From assembly GCF_963662255.1 (NCBI RefSeq), contig NC_085046.1, forward strand, positions 21,843,620-21,907,619: a stretch of DNA of 64,000 nucleotides, written 5' to 3'. The position numbers were made by a program, and so were the translations under genes. Each line of letters opens with the position of its first letter. Within the stretch, counting starts at the first letter, position 1. This document shows positions 50,801 through 62,650 of the stretch, piece after piece. The notes under the pieces are model-generated. The model was given only the letters and a program-made list of their open reading frames with translations, made no database searches and had not been told where the DNA came from. Source of the DNA: Cinclus cinclus (taxonomy: Eukaryota; Chordata; Aves; Passeriformes; Cinclidae).

Positions 50801-52599
50801 GCTAAGATAAGCTCTGCAAAAAAAAAAAAAACCACCTTGCTATCATTAAATATTCATAATTGATAGCTATAAATTGTTCTTTCTTTATCCCTCTTACATG
50901 CTGCTTTCCTGGTTAACATTTTGGCTGCTAATTTTCTTTTTTGTCCTGTGATGATATATAAAAGTTACTGTGAAACCAATGTGACCATACTGTGAGTTTA
51001 ATGTGCACCTCTTGCTGTTATTAGATGGGGCTGCAGGGCAGGCCTGCTTGGGTTTGCTGCGTGGGAATTCCATTATGTAACAAACACAGCTAAAGCCGAT
51101 AGCAGCTTTAGATAAATATCTAATTGAAGATATTTTTCTGTCTGCAGGGGAAAGTAAAAAGCATTCACTACATACCTTGAGAGGGAAATAAACAGCATGA
51201 ACTAAGGAGGATAACCTGAAAGGAGATGTGTTTTGTACACAACAGGACAAGCTAAGTCATCAGTCCTTTGTATAACAAAAGGTGTAGACAGATTATAATT
51301 GGACAATGATAATAACAGGAGTTATTATTCAAAGATTTTTTCAAACCAACCATTACTCAGAGACTCTGTATGCCCCACTTTGAAGCTTTAACAGACACTG
51401 ATATGGGTGGCAACCCCCTTACTGGGCTCCAACTATCTTGTGAAAGCTACATTTACTTTGCAAATCCCCTGTCCTTTCAAGTTCCCAGTCCGAGGTACAA
51501 TTTACAGCATAATCAAGCTCCTTATCAGGGCTAGATCCAGGCATGCATCTAGTCAACCCTGAGCACTGCAGCTTTCCCAGAGGGAAATCCAGGCACGATG
51601 GCCACATGGATGTTATCAGCTAAGCACAGCAGCAGCCAGTGCTGATCCTTGCCATTACTGATGCTGGTATTGTGTATGTGGCAGTATGGAAAATTTTTAC
51701 TCAGCACAACTTTTATGTACTCTAAGGAAAACCATACCAGAAACAGTATCCAAACTCTAAGTATAAAGTGCAGTAGAACTGCAATGTTAATTGGACCTTA
51801 TATATTCCATAACTTATGGGACTTAGAGAACCACGCTTTAGATTTGCAATTTTCACATTTGGAACTAAAAGGGATGAACCTAATGTGTCAGATTAAGGAC
51901 AATATGTACTTGAGTACACACTTCCCAAAGAAATTCACTAAAATTCAAGTTCCTCTGTATTTTTGACATTTCAGCTTACATATATATAAATTGTATTTGA
52001 AACAACTCTAAAAATATCACAGATTACTTTCCTTTTCTGAAAACTGTCAACATGAATTTTCCTGGTTTAATCTATTTTTTTCTCTACAAGAAAGTCATTC
52101 CCTCTCCATTCAAATATGAAAAATTTATCTGTTTTCATCCACATAAATCTCTTTCCAAACAACTGGATTTTTTTATCTACCATATAAGAGATGAATTTCA
52201 GATTACCAGTGACCTCCTCCAAAAGCTGTAAATTTTGGAGTCACTTCAAGTCTATATGAAATAGTATCAATGCAACCAAATACTTCTTCATCTTTTTTTT
52301 TAACTGAAGGACTGCTTAAGATTTCTGACAAAAAAACCCAGAAAATACAACCACTATTTTTTGTCAGCTGGGAAAGAAGGCAGTTGTTTTGCTGTTTACA
52401 AATAATTATTTTTCTTTTATAAGTATAGAGGAAAAGAAATACTCCTTATCCCTGGCAGTCTGTCTTCCAGAAGGCAGGAAGTTTCTGCACTACTAATTGC
52501 AACATACAAGAGGGACAAGTTTATAAATATATACTTCTTAATCTCAGGTCAAATTTCAGAATACAACATATTTGTATCTCATCCAAAGCACAGTATTTT
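44879..52599. other. AT-rich non-coding stretch
   Basis: No gene is recognised, and the longest frames are 118 and 105 codons (50894-51250 minus, 51649-51966 plus), both without known motifs. A palindrome lies at 47301-47316 and a T-run at 48999-49018. Segments at about 45410-45510 and 50840-51130 have clustered homeodomain-like cores (CTAATTAGAG, CATAATTG, TCTAATTG) that would fit conserved non-coding elements; this is a guess from composition only. Confidence 0.5.
47301..47328. repeat. 16-bp palindrome followed by a repeat of its half
   Basis: AGAACCAA joined to TTGGTTCT forms a perfect 16-bp palindrome at 47301-47316. The left decamer AGAACCAATT recurs at 47319-47328. Confidence 0.93.
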
Positions 52600-52790
52600 G
52601 TTTTGGGGGTGTTTTTTTTGTTTGTTTGTTTTTGTTTTTCTAGGTGTGGGGTTGTTTTTTTGTTTGTTTGCTTGTTTGTTTGGTTGTTGTTTGTTGTTGG
52701 TTTAGGGTGTTTTTTGTTTGGTTTTTTTCTTCGGTTTGCTTTGGTTTGCTTTGGTTTGCTTTGGTTTGCTTTGGTTTGCTTTTTGGTTTT
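52600..52790 (+). repeat. T/G-rich low-complexity tract with a 10-bp tandem repeat
   Basis: The tract is almost only T and G: GTTT and TTG units (52600-52730), then about five copies of the decamer GGTTTGCTTT (about 52733-52780). On the complementary strand it gives Lys/Gln/Thr/Asn-rich open frames and on this strand Phe/Leu/Val/Gly-rich ones, all products of the repeat. Confidence 0.95.
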
Positions 52791-55700
52791 TTCGTAGCAT
52801 AGAGATGTATTTTCCATTTGCTGCACGGGTGCTGTCAGGAAGATGGGGGCATTTCTTTAATTCCACAGACGAATCTGAGCTCATTTCAACACTGAGTTTC
52901 CTCCTGATGGGGAGAACCAGCACCTTCGTCATTTTCCAGCCTCAACTGGACATGCACACAGCACATCTTTCCTGCATCTAAAGAGTTCTTTACATGCAGC
53001 AGTGATAACAGCAGTACAGGGGAGAGAGGAAAATTAATGCCATTGAAAGGGGCATACATTTCCTTAGACAAATCTGACAAGAGAACTCTGCAACAGCAGA
53101 AGAGCCACAATAGAAATCTCAGGGAGCCAAATCAACAGTGCTGCAATTTTTTCTATGCCACACAGCACAGAGGAAGCACCACAATGATACACAGAGAACT
53201 AATGCAAGAGGATACAGCCATCTCACATTTAAGTCCACATTCAGGCATTTCCAGAATCCATTCCAGTGGGGAAGCAGCTCTACTCTCTACAAAACAGCTG
53301 TGAGTTTCTCAGTAGCCACCCCAATACCCCCAAGTGGCTATTAAAAAAAAAAGATATAGCTCAAAAAAGTGCCTCACAGCATGAACTTAACAAAAATAGC
53401 AATTTCCATGTGTTGATCTCTGCAATTATTTAACTATATGTTTGTGATGTCTCTATTTCCTTGATTTTATTTAATATGTTCAAGGTTCATCAACAGTTTG
53501 CAAAGAATTTAATTATGACAAGTTAACTAATTATTTGCAATTGCCATCAAAACTGCACAAACATTCCAAACTGAGTTAATCTGAGAAATCTACAGCTGTG
53601 AGTCCTTGGAAGAACAAGAAACTCAAATGATACAAGCTCATTCAATAAATTCAGAAAATTTATTATTCAGAAAGGTAAGTGATTCAAGTAAATATACTTC
53701 GTGTATTTCATGTCAGTGGTTTCCCCTGGTTGTCTTGAACTGTATTGAGAAGAAAAAAAAATCTTAAATGCATATACTAAAAGCTGGAAAGGCAGGAAAG
53801 TAGTTTTCTAATTCTTGGTGTGATGTGAAAATAAAGGATTGCTCTCTGTAAAGTAAGGATTGATTTTCCCATCCTCGATGTCAAGCTAATTTGTTTCTAA
53901 TTTTAATGGGATTAACCTACACCAAATTATCCATTGGCTTTTAAGAATACAGCATCTTAAAACACAGCAGCATTTGTAGGTTTAACTTTCAGCTTATTTC
54001 AGGCTTAAAAAATAGTGGGATCTGATGAACATCATGTGATGCCAAGTAAATCTGGACTGCATGGCATGAAAATACCCTTGCAAAGAAATTTATCACACAA
54101 ATGATGCAGCTTCCCAGAGGACAGGCTGTCAGTTTTTTAAACTGGCTGGATCACACATTCAGTAGGATACTGGCTAACAGCGTTGTTTAACCTTTTTTCA
54201 CAAGGAGAGCCACTTACAGCTTTGCAAAAAGAAGGTGCCCAAAATGCTTTCTAATGCCCAACCAAATAAAAATCATGCTGTATCTTGAATATTTGGTTTT
54301 TAATTCACATTTCCCAGTATTTTATTTGCTTACTTCTTTATTTATATGCCAAAGACATCATAACTTGTTTTAAACTATTCTTTTCCAAAGACAGGTTTTT
54401 GATATCTTATAGATCAAGTGATCCACAGATTAAAAGTTGTGCAAAGCAGACATACAAATAAATGAAGCTATCTTTCATTGTATACATTGCCCCTACTTTC
54501 CATCATATATTTGACTAACGTTCAGAAGCAAATGAACTGGAAAAACACAGAGCTAACAAAAGACATTTACAGGAATTCAACCTTGCCAATGAGCTAAACC
54601 CAGAAAGAAAATCAGAATGTTTCAGCAATGACATTAATATATGTGTGCATATTCTTCAAATTTTATGTTTCTGTCCAAGTGAGAAACAATTTAAGAACAT
54701 AAAAGAAACCTAAGCCCCAGGGTAATACTACTTGAGGAAAAAGTTATCCCTTGAATTATTATTTTCTATAGAGCACAACTAGATAATTTAGCTGCAGTCA
54801 TAACTAGTGAGTATAAAAAAGGAAATAATTTCTTAAGACAAAATCAGTTTCTGGGGCAAAACAGTGCAATGTCATATGTGTTACTTAACTGGATAAACAT
54901 TTGGCAGGCAGAGGAGCAGCCACAGATGATGTGCCCCAAAGACACCAATGAACCAAACACCCTTAGGGGCTGCAGCCGGCAGCACAGCATGCAGACATTT
55001 CACCATGGGCCAAAGAGGTCAAGTGTTGGCTCCTCCTTAGCTCTCAAGCAGAGCCAGCATCCGAAGAGCAAAGGAAAGGCTGTTTAGCCATGTAGATTGT
55101 GCACTGGGAATGATGGATGGGCAGTGCCTTGGGTGCTTCCATTCCAATCCGAGCCATCCAAGCCCTCTGTCATCTATTCTCTGAGCATTCGACAATGCCA
55201 AGGCAAAGCCATTCTTTTCCTGTCTTGCACACAATTCACACAAGTGGATAGAAGACTTATCAAGCAGTAAGTTACTCAATAAGCCAAACTTCTTTTGGAG
55301 TTTCAGGGTGCATTAGCATGCAGCCTAACTGGAAACTTTTTTTAACAATAACATTCTTAAGGCTTAGGTGAAGCAGATTTTTGTTTTAAACTGTTTTAGG
55401 ATTGTGTATTTTGTGTGTCTTCAATGCCACCTCGTGGTCAAACGTTTTTCTTATTGCTTTTTCAATTATTTCTGTATTTTTACTTTCTAAAACCAGTACA
55501 CAAATAGGAATAGAACAGAAAAACAAACCCTCCAAATAAAAAAAAGTACATCCAGTATATCCAAAAGTATATCCAGACCAGAATATGCAAGATGATACAA
55601 ATACAACTTTTCAGTCTCAATATTTTCAAAGCCTAACACAAGAAAAAAGGAAAAAAATAAAGCTGAAAACAAAAAACACCACACAACACAAAGAACAAGA

Positions 55701-57014
55701 AAAGGGTCAGACAAGTAAAAATCCCAAATTTATTTTACTCTGAAGTCAGTTACAGAAAAGTTCATTGCTGCTGATTCACAGCCCTCCTAAGGTACTTCGA
55801 TTGAACACAAATTTATGAAGTCTCTGGATATGCTGACTTAAGAGCTAGTGTCTACTTGTTTTCTATCCATAGATCAATAGCTCCCACTATAAACTTGTTT
55901 TCTTCTGATATTTAGCTACTCTTTCATCATAATTAGAATTCACATTGGTTAATGTACAGCATAATCCTATTTCACAATGAAGGCTGCTTGGTGTAATAGA
56001 AAGGCATACATAACATTTAATAGATTACTATTACAAATATATTAATATAAAGTTTAAACAGCAACAGCGCTTAAAATGCAGCTGGAGAATATTTTGCTGT
56101 ATAAAGACATACTGCAAAGGTTTTACTCATGATAAAAGTATTTATAATTACAAAGAAAATGCACAGTATGATTACATTTATTGATTCCCATAATCTCTAA
56201 TGGCCTTCAGCATTGTGGAGCCTCAAAAATTATGAAACTGGCAGCCACCTCTCTCCACTTACTTTCTGTAGTCTCAGCAGAGAAGCACAAAGAAAGGCCA
56301 AGAGGATTAATGGCTATCACCATCTACCCTATTATTTCCATACAGTGAATGGTTCTTATGAGACCAGCTCTAACTGGTAATACTTAAAATAATTTTAAGG
56401 CTGTTCTAACGTGCTGCATAGTGGCAGACCATCAGACATTCCTAATCCCTAATTCCAGCCTTTTCTCACGAACACCACCCAAATCATCCACTATTCCCAG
56501 AAGACTTAACCCAAAATCTGCTTCCAGCTGAAACTCTTTTGCATTTTAATAAGCCATAAAAAAATGTTCACGCAAGAAAGATGAACATTGTTTTAACTTG
56601 TACCTCCACCAAAGAGAGTCAAGTATTTATTGCATGCTGAGACCAAGTGGCTTTAGGACATTGAGTACACCGGCTCATTTTTTAAGGGCTTAACTCTTCC
56701 TTTATTAACAAAATGTTACACAGTCAGGAAGCAGCCTTGCTACTGTCTGGCATCCACGAGGTGCACGAATGTATTGCAATCAGTAAGAACCCAGAACACC
56801 CTGAGCACGGATACACCTTCTCTATTCAACTGGAATAAGAATAAGGAATATGTGAGAGGGAAGTGTGTAAACCTGTAGGAAGAGAATATATAAGTAACAG
56901 AAGCATTTGTACTTAGGTGCTTCCGACTTAGTGAAGTCTCACGCTTACAATTTAGCACATCCCAAGACTAGTAAGTACAGCAATTGCTGCTGTCCTTCTC
57001 TGCTGTAGTATTTG
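52791..57014. other. AT-rich non-coding stretch
   Basis: Nothing is recognised. Overlapping frames of 68-88 codons at about 52718-53344 in several phases show that no single frame is favoured. Confidence 0.5.
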
Positions 57015-57175
57015 CCCTTAGTGACCTCAAAATATTTTCACAGATATCAGGACAAACATCCTCATGTTAAAGAGGGGAAACAGAGACACAAAGCAGTGAC
57101 CTTTTCCAAAGGCATCCCATAAGCTGTCCAAAGTGGCCAAGAAGGAAGTCATCAGAGTCCTACTCCAGGATGCTT
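57015..57175 (+). mobile_element. MIR-like SINE remnant
   Basis: The core ATCCTCATGTTAAAGAGGGG, AAACAGAGACACAAAGCAGTGA, CCTTTTCCAAAGGCATCCCATAAGC and the following segment match, in order, the well-known MIR core (TCATTTTACAGATGGGGAAAC, TGAGGCACAGAGAGGTTAAG, TGACTTGCCCAAGGTCACACAGC). MIR is an ancient tRNA-derived SINE shared by amniotes and inactive today, so this is the oldest recognisable layer in the window. Confidence 0.72.
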
Positions 57176-60100
57176 TCCTCCAGTCTGCCTTGCATCTCCC
57201 ACCAACCACAGGACAGCCCCTCTGAAAATGCTCCCTCGGGGCACTGCATCTGTCTCAGGGGACAGACATTTGGCTGAGACTACAGATACTCTGCAGTAGC
57301 TGGGAAGCATTGTTGTTTTGGGGTTTATACTTCTGTACATGTCTTCCAGATAAAATGTGAGCATCATGGAAGATACCGCTCTGAAATCTCCCTCCAGCAT
57401 TAATAATCTCTTTCATGCTCTGGGATTTGTCAAAAGTTTTGATGAGCAGCATATGCTGGCTCACCAGTGGCACCTTCCTTTTCAGCACCCTCGAAGGCAT
57501 GGTGAACTTCAGTTCATAGTGGATTTATGAACTAAACACCTATTATAGAAAAAAAAAAGCAATGACTGAAAAACAAAATTAAATAACCTCAGTGAAAATA
57601 TTAACTTGCTTTACTTCTTATCTCACCTTTCTGTGTCGTTAACAGTAAGTTTATGCCTCCCTTATGAAGTATTTAATTACAGAGATTTCATTGCTTAATT
57701 CTAAGTGTTTATTACTTCAGGAAGGCTGCTTCATGTCATCCTTTTAGTTTAGGAAACAGACGTTTTCACAGTGTTTTTATTCTTGATGGACATGGCTTAA
57801 CCCATTTCAGTAATTAAAACAGATTTACTCCTGCTATAAAAACCATAATTGATACAACATTTTAATTCTCGTTTGTTGCTGGGAGTGGTAGTTGTATTCA
57901 CGCTCTGACTTCACGCCTTGTTAGAATTTGACAGAGGCTTAACAAGTTATTGAACACCAGCTGAGTTATGGTAACTTCATATGTTCCTTTTCTCAGTGCA
58001 CAGCAGACATGAGATATTGCAGCAAAACAGGGACTAAGAAACACCCAGGAAGCCATAAAAAACCACCCAGCCCTGTACCCCAGGTGCCTCTGTTGAGGGT
58101 CAGCAAGGCGCTGTGCGTGCCCACCACGGAAATCCCAGCCGCTCTCTTGGCCAGTGATCAGAGGAAAGCAAGCACTGAGTCTGACACCGACCTGCATTCT
58201 GGAGCTTTCCATCTAAGAGCTTCTTACAAAGGACCAGATACGAAGTCTGTTGAAGTCAGTGGCAAAGTATCTGCCCTTGACCTCAATGACCTTTTGGTCA
58301 GGCTTTCACCCCTACAAAAACCATGTGCTAGTTTAAATCACTAGCAGAAATCTTGGCTGCTGCAAGCTGGAAGTTCTTAGGGCTCTATCAGAATACGAGC
58401 ATGTTCTGGCACTGTAGCTAATTTAGTAATAGTAGTACTAGGGGAGAACAAAAAAGGACTTTTCAGAGAACCCAAACAAGGTAAGACACAACACAGAATT
58501 ATATGTGTTTTTCTTTATCACTGTATAGGATTTCATGCAGGTTTCTTTCTCAAAATAAAGTCACCCACATCCAAGTTTCCTGTTTCTCCCAGATGAAACA
58601 AAACATTTGAATAAGGACAATGGAAATAACTTTTTCAGTTAATTTTTGGTCTTAAACAGCAAGAAAAATAAAAGAAAAAATAAACCAACTAAACATACAA
58701 CCCCACACTGATACTGGAGTTTTACTCTTCAGGCCACAGAACATGGCCAAGAACAGAGAGGGGAGAGTAGAAGGTGTTTTCCAGAAATAATGTCATACAT
58801 TTTCCAAAGTATGCTGTTCTGAAGAGGGAAGGTTGTCACAGGTAAACAGCTGGCCATATGGAAAAGTCAACAGCTGGCATGAGGAGAGAGAATATACAGA
58901 AGCTGTTGTTTCTTCCCTTGAGCCAAAATATAACTTTATGTGTTTCAGAGAGATAGCTAGATGAATTTGTGAATGAAAGTAGAGGTGGTCAGAATGGCAG
59001 TAAGGGGAGAAGCTATTTAACGAGTGGATTTTGTCATTTCCCATGCCATCAAAACTCAAAAACCTTTCCAGCAGAAAAAAGGCTTGCTAGCATATGGATT
59101 AACTCTACTCCTGTGTATTATGCATAAAGTGCTGCTGTTCAAGGGTAAAAGTAAAACTAAGAATATTTTTATGGAATGTTTATAGGACCACAGTCTCTTT
59201 TGGTATTAAATATTCTGTTATCTAACACATGAATTAAATTGTCCCATAATTTACTGAGGAATTTCCACAGAGGACATTCTATAGGGTTAAGACATGTACT
59301 TTTGTGATGCTAAAGAAGGAACAATTCCACCAACAATAACACAACACTAGTGTCAAGCAGATGTGATGCTGAATCAACTCCACAACAGTGGAATTAGGCA
59401 CCACTACCAACCATTTTCAAATTATTGATTCCATTTTAAATACAAGCCGACTTCTTTCTCAGTTCTAATGCAGTCCTGTTTATTCCAATTCACATGCACC
59501 AATCTATACCAAACAGCTTCAATGTTTCATTTAGTACCTCTGACTCTACAATATTTTAGATATTTTAGAGCAGGAAGAAAGACTTGTATGGGAAAAGAAT
59601 ATTTATTTTCCTCTTATATAATTTCTCACCCTTTTCCTAATTACAACTGCACATATATACAGCTAGCATTGACACAGTATTTACTCATTTGTGAAAATTC
59701 TTCCAACATCTGAATTTTCTGTGTGAGCTTGCATTTGAAATTAATGTATTATCAGAAGAGCTAATTTCATCACCATTTTACTTTGCTCTACTGATCTGTT
59801 AAATGTGTTACAACACTCTTCCTTTCAAAGGCATTATAAAAATCCCGACCTGTCATTTTTTTCATAGGGTTACAAATAACTATGTATGCTTTATACAAAT
59901 TAACTGTGCAAAAAACATACTAAGACAGAATTTGGTTTTTTCTTCAGCACCAAAGCAGTATTAATAGGGCAGAACTCAGTGTGAATATAACCAAAATTTG
60001 AAAAAATGCTATCATTTTTTTATAACTTTACCAGCACCATTATTGAAATATACTAAATTATTTTAACTCATTTTATATCAGTGGTTTTTGGATAATATAG

Positions 60101-60296
60101 AAGCACATTATTTGAGTTACTTTTAAACAAGACAGTCAGGATAAGTAATGAAAATCAGGATTTTCAATTTCTGTCAACATAAAATAGCACTTGTGAGCCC
60201 AAAAGTAAGTAACACTGGACTATAAAACACAAAGGATAGTAAATTACATATATTCAGAGTACTTTATTTTAACTTTCCCCTCTAAGTTTTATTTTG
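57176..60296. other. AT-rich non-coding stretch
   Basis: No gene is supported. A minus-strand frame of 81 codons (57255-57500) starts in a good Kozak context, CACCATGC, and a plus-strand frame of 111 codons lies at 58009-58344. Neither translation is recognised. Sequence near 58240-58310 is listed separately. Confidence 0.45.
58240..58310 (+). repeat. Possible ancient amniote interspersed repeat
   Basis: GTTGAAGTCAGTGGCAAAG, CTTGACCTCAATGACC and TTTTGGTCAGGCTTTCA resemble the 'tgaagtcaatgg ... ttgacttcaatgggctttggatcaggcc' phrase that recurs in bird and reptile genomes. I cannot name the family. It falls inside the 111-codon open frame at 58009-58344 and so weakens that frame as a gene candidate. 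Confidence 0.35.
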
Positions 60297-60301
60297 GTAC
60301 T
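60297..60301. other. Target-site duplication, left copy
   Basis: GTACT directly precedes the LTR start TGTCCTGG and is repeated exactly at 60817-60821. Confidence 0.88.
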
Positions 60302-60816
60302 TGTCCTGGTTTACAATACAACATACATATTCTATTACCATCTGAGAAGGGTGATCATCCTTATCTCTGTGGGAAATGTCTTCTGTTGATGGGCCATAAC
60401 TGATAAGGGTGATCATCCTTATCTCTGTGGGAAGTATCTTCTGTTAATGGGCCATTGAGTCCTACTGTATAACTGATAAGATTACATCATCCCATTGGGA
60501 GATGCTCCAGCCAGGAGGACGAGCCAAGCCTTTCCTACCTAGATAAAAACTGAGGTTTAGAACGCCAAAGGCAGCCTTTTTTCACTGGATTCCAGAGGAA
60601 GAATCAGGTTTTTATCCACATCATCGCTGGACCCTTTGGAGGAAAACTGCACCAGCACCCTGACTGACAGGGTATCAGGTTGTATTCTGACTCTGTCAGT
60701 GGTTTTATTTTTATTATTGCATGTATTTTGTTTTTTTCTCTTTTTTTTCCTCTTCCCTATTAAAAATTGTATTACTGACTTGAAGTCTCACTAGTTTTGC
60801 TGTTCAAACCAGTGCA
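60302..60816 (+). mobile_element. Complete solo LTR, 515 bp, plus strand
   Basis: The element runs from TGTCCTGGTTT to AAACCAGTGCA, with TG...CA termini and short imperfect inverted ends, flanked by exact 5-bp GTACT duplications. A TATA-like AGATAAAAA lies at 60541-60549 and the poly(A) signal variant ATTAAA at 60759-60764, between T-runs. U3 carries an internal tandem duplication of 58 bp (60347-60404 and 60405-60462). No internal retroviral sequence follows, so recombination between two LTRs probably removed the provirus. Five-base duplications fit ERVL-type better than the 4 bp usual for gamma- or 6 bp usual for alpha/beta-retroviruses, but class is inferred. The intact ends suggest a fairly young insertion. 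Confidence 0.93.
60347..60462 (+). repeat. 58-bp tandem duplication inside LTR U3
   Basis: Two copies start AAGGGTGATCATCCTTATCT and differ at a few bases (for example AAATGTCTTCTG against AAGTATCTTCTG). Duplications in U3 often affect enhancer sites in retroviruses; whether this one did is unknown. Confidence 0.93.
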
Positions 60817-60821
60817 GTACT
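60817..60821. other. Target-site duplication, right copy
   Basis: GTACT directly follows the LTR end and is identical to 60297-60301. Confidence 0.88.
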
Positions 60822-62054
60822 GTATATTAGGATGATTTTTTTTTCTGAAAGCTCTAAATTTGCAAGAAGTGGGAGTTGGTAGACTTGAGAAAAGTTTAGT
60901 CCTGAGTCAATCAAAAGGAGTATCTTCTTACAAACATAAAAGGTTTATAGTTGTCCACACCAGTTTATTAATGAACATTCATTAAACACCACTACAGCAG
61001 TCATTAGGCAAGTTCCTCAGACACTGAAGCATCCGTAAACATATCAGCCTACTTCAGTTTCTTAGGCATGCAAAGCACCACAACACCTAAAAGTTAGACA
61101 AATGCCTTGCAGAATGGAATTCACAAAGCTCCAAACAGTTATTTTAGTCAATAAGAAACAAAGTAATCATAGGGGGTTTCTTAAGTGAGAGTAAAGGATA
61201 AATAGCAACCCTCAACCCCTGGTAGATCACCTGAATGTTTAGGACCATAGTTCTGTCTTTGAAGTCTCTATTATTTTCATGAACCATTGACTAAGTCAGA
61301 ACAACGTTATCAGCTGGCGCAGATTAGGAAGGGAAAAAATAGCATGTTGTAGTTTATGCCAAAACCAGGGCTGTTACAGATCCATAATGACAATCAGGGA
61401 ACTCTAATATTAAATCATTTTAAGAAAACCTTGCTTCCTTAGCTTTTCTGCTCTTTATGAATGATCAGACTGGATTTCTCTACACTGTCTCATCTTCTAA
61501 TACTGTTCTTGAAACTAGATAGGAGACAAAAATATATGCAATTTTTCTACTAAGTAATTTAAAGAGCTTCTGACTTGACTCTCATCAATTTGTGTAGTGA
61601 TTGCTAAGCTTAAATTTGTCAGCCTGCTATGATTAAATCCAGGTCAGTGTCTATCTTTTCTTTCACCACACTTTCCCTGCTTCCATCTTCATTGAGATCT
61701 CAATTAGAATTGGCTGAGACAGAACTTTCAGAGGACTGTTAATGGTAAGTCGTCCTAGGTCACCAACTTTAGTCAAACAAGTGTAAGCCAAAGTAAATAG
61801 CAAAATAGCAGAAAACCAGACTTCTACTCTAGAATTCAAGTACAGGCAATAACCAAACAGGAAAAATTACCCTAAAGGAGATTTCTGACTACACTTCCTC
61901 TGATATAAAGTTCTCATCAAGTTCTTGCGCCATCACTCAACCTCTACATTCAAGTTAATGCACTCTCAAGTCCAGCTTCTGAAACCATCCATACTCATTA
62001 GGGTGGAGTTTCACTTCAGTCTTTTCACAACCAATGCAATCTCAACCACAGCCC
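60822..62054. other. AT-rich non-coding stretch
   Basis: There is no recognisable feature. The last part (about 61930-62054) could be a degraded extension of the CR1 copy that follows. Confidence 0.5.
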
Positions 62055-62650
62055 ATCAGGAATATTTCTTTTAAGTTTAAATGGAATTTTGTATGTTTCA
62101 CTTTGTACCCTTTGCCTCTTGTTCTTTCATTGAGAAATGTCTGTCTCTTCTTTACTCCCTGGTATTTACAGATAAATAAAGTATCCCCATGCCGTCACTC
62201 TTCCAAGCTATGCAGCCCATCTTTCCTTATGTCAGATGCTCCAATCCTCTAATTGTGTTTGTCAGCCCTTGCTGGACTCATACAAGTATGGAGAGCCATA
62301 ACTGTGCACAGCATTCTACATGTGGGCTGACAGATGAGGAGAAGGAGAACTTCTTCCCTCCACCTCTGGCAATTCTCTGCTTCCTGCTGCCCAGGAATTG
62401 AACAGTTCATTGTTCCAAGGGTGCTCATGTTCATTTGGTATCTCCAAGGCCTTTTCTGCCAAGTTTCTTTCCAGCTGGTCAGCCACCAGCCCGTTCTGGT
62501 GTATGGGTTTATTTCTTGCCAGGTGCAGGACTTAGCTGAACTTCACATTGGCCCGTTTCTCCAGCCTGCTGAAGCAACTCCGAATGATAGCAAAACCATC
62601 TGGTACATCTACCACTCCACCCAGTTTTTGTGTCTCCTGTGAAGCTCACT
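62055..62650 (-). mobile_element. CR1 LINE fragment, minus strand
   Basis: Read on the plus strand, blocks occur in the order typical of antisense CR1: AGTTTAAATGGAATTTTGT with CCTTTGCCTCTTGTTC, GTCAGATGCTCCAATCCTC, CAGCCCTTGCTGGACTC, ACATGTGGGCTGACAG, CAGCTGGTCAGCCACCAGCC, TTCTTGCCAGGTGCAGGACTT, and CTCCAGCCTGCTGAAGCAAC through TACCACTCCACCCAGTTTTTG. On the minus strand this is the C-terminal part of the second open reading frame and the start of the 3' region. It lacks the 3' tail and is 5'-truncated. Frames of 61-102 codons on either strand across it are decayed or antisense CR1. Confidence 0.85.

Noticed and set aside
52521..52826. Lys/Gln/Thr/Asn-rich 101-codon protein
   Set aside because: It is a reading of the complementary strand of a T/G microsatellite.
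58009..58344. 111-codon plus-strand frame as a gene
   Set aside because: Its 3' part appears to be an ancient interspersed repeat, an overlapping 104-codon frame lies on the other strand, and no domain is recognised.
62334..62642. 102-codon plus-strand frame as a gene
   Set aside because: It is antisense to a CR1 coding remnant.
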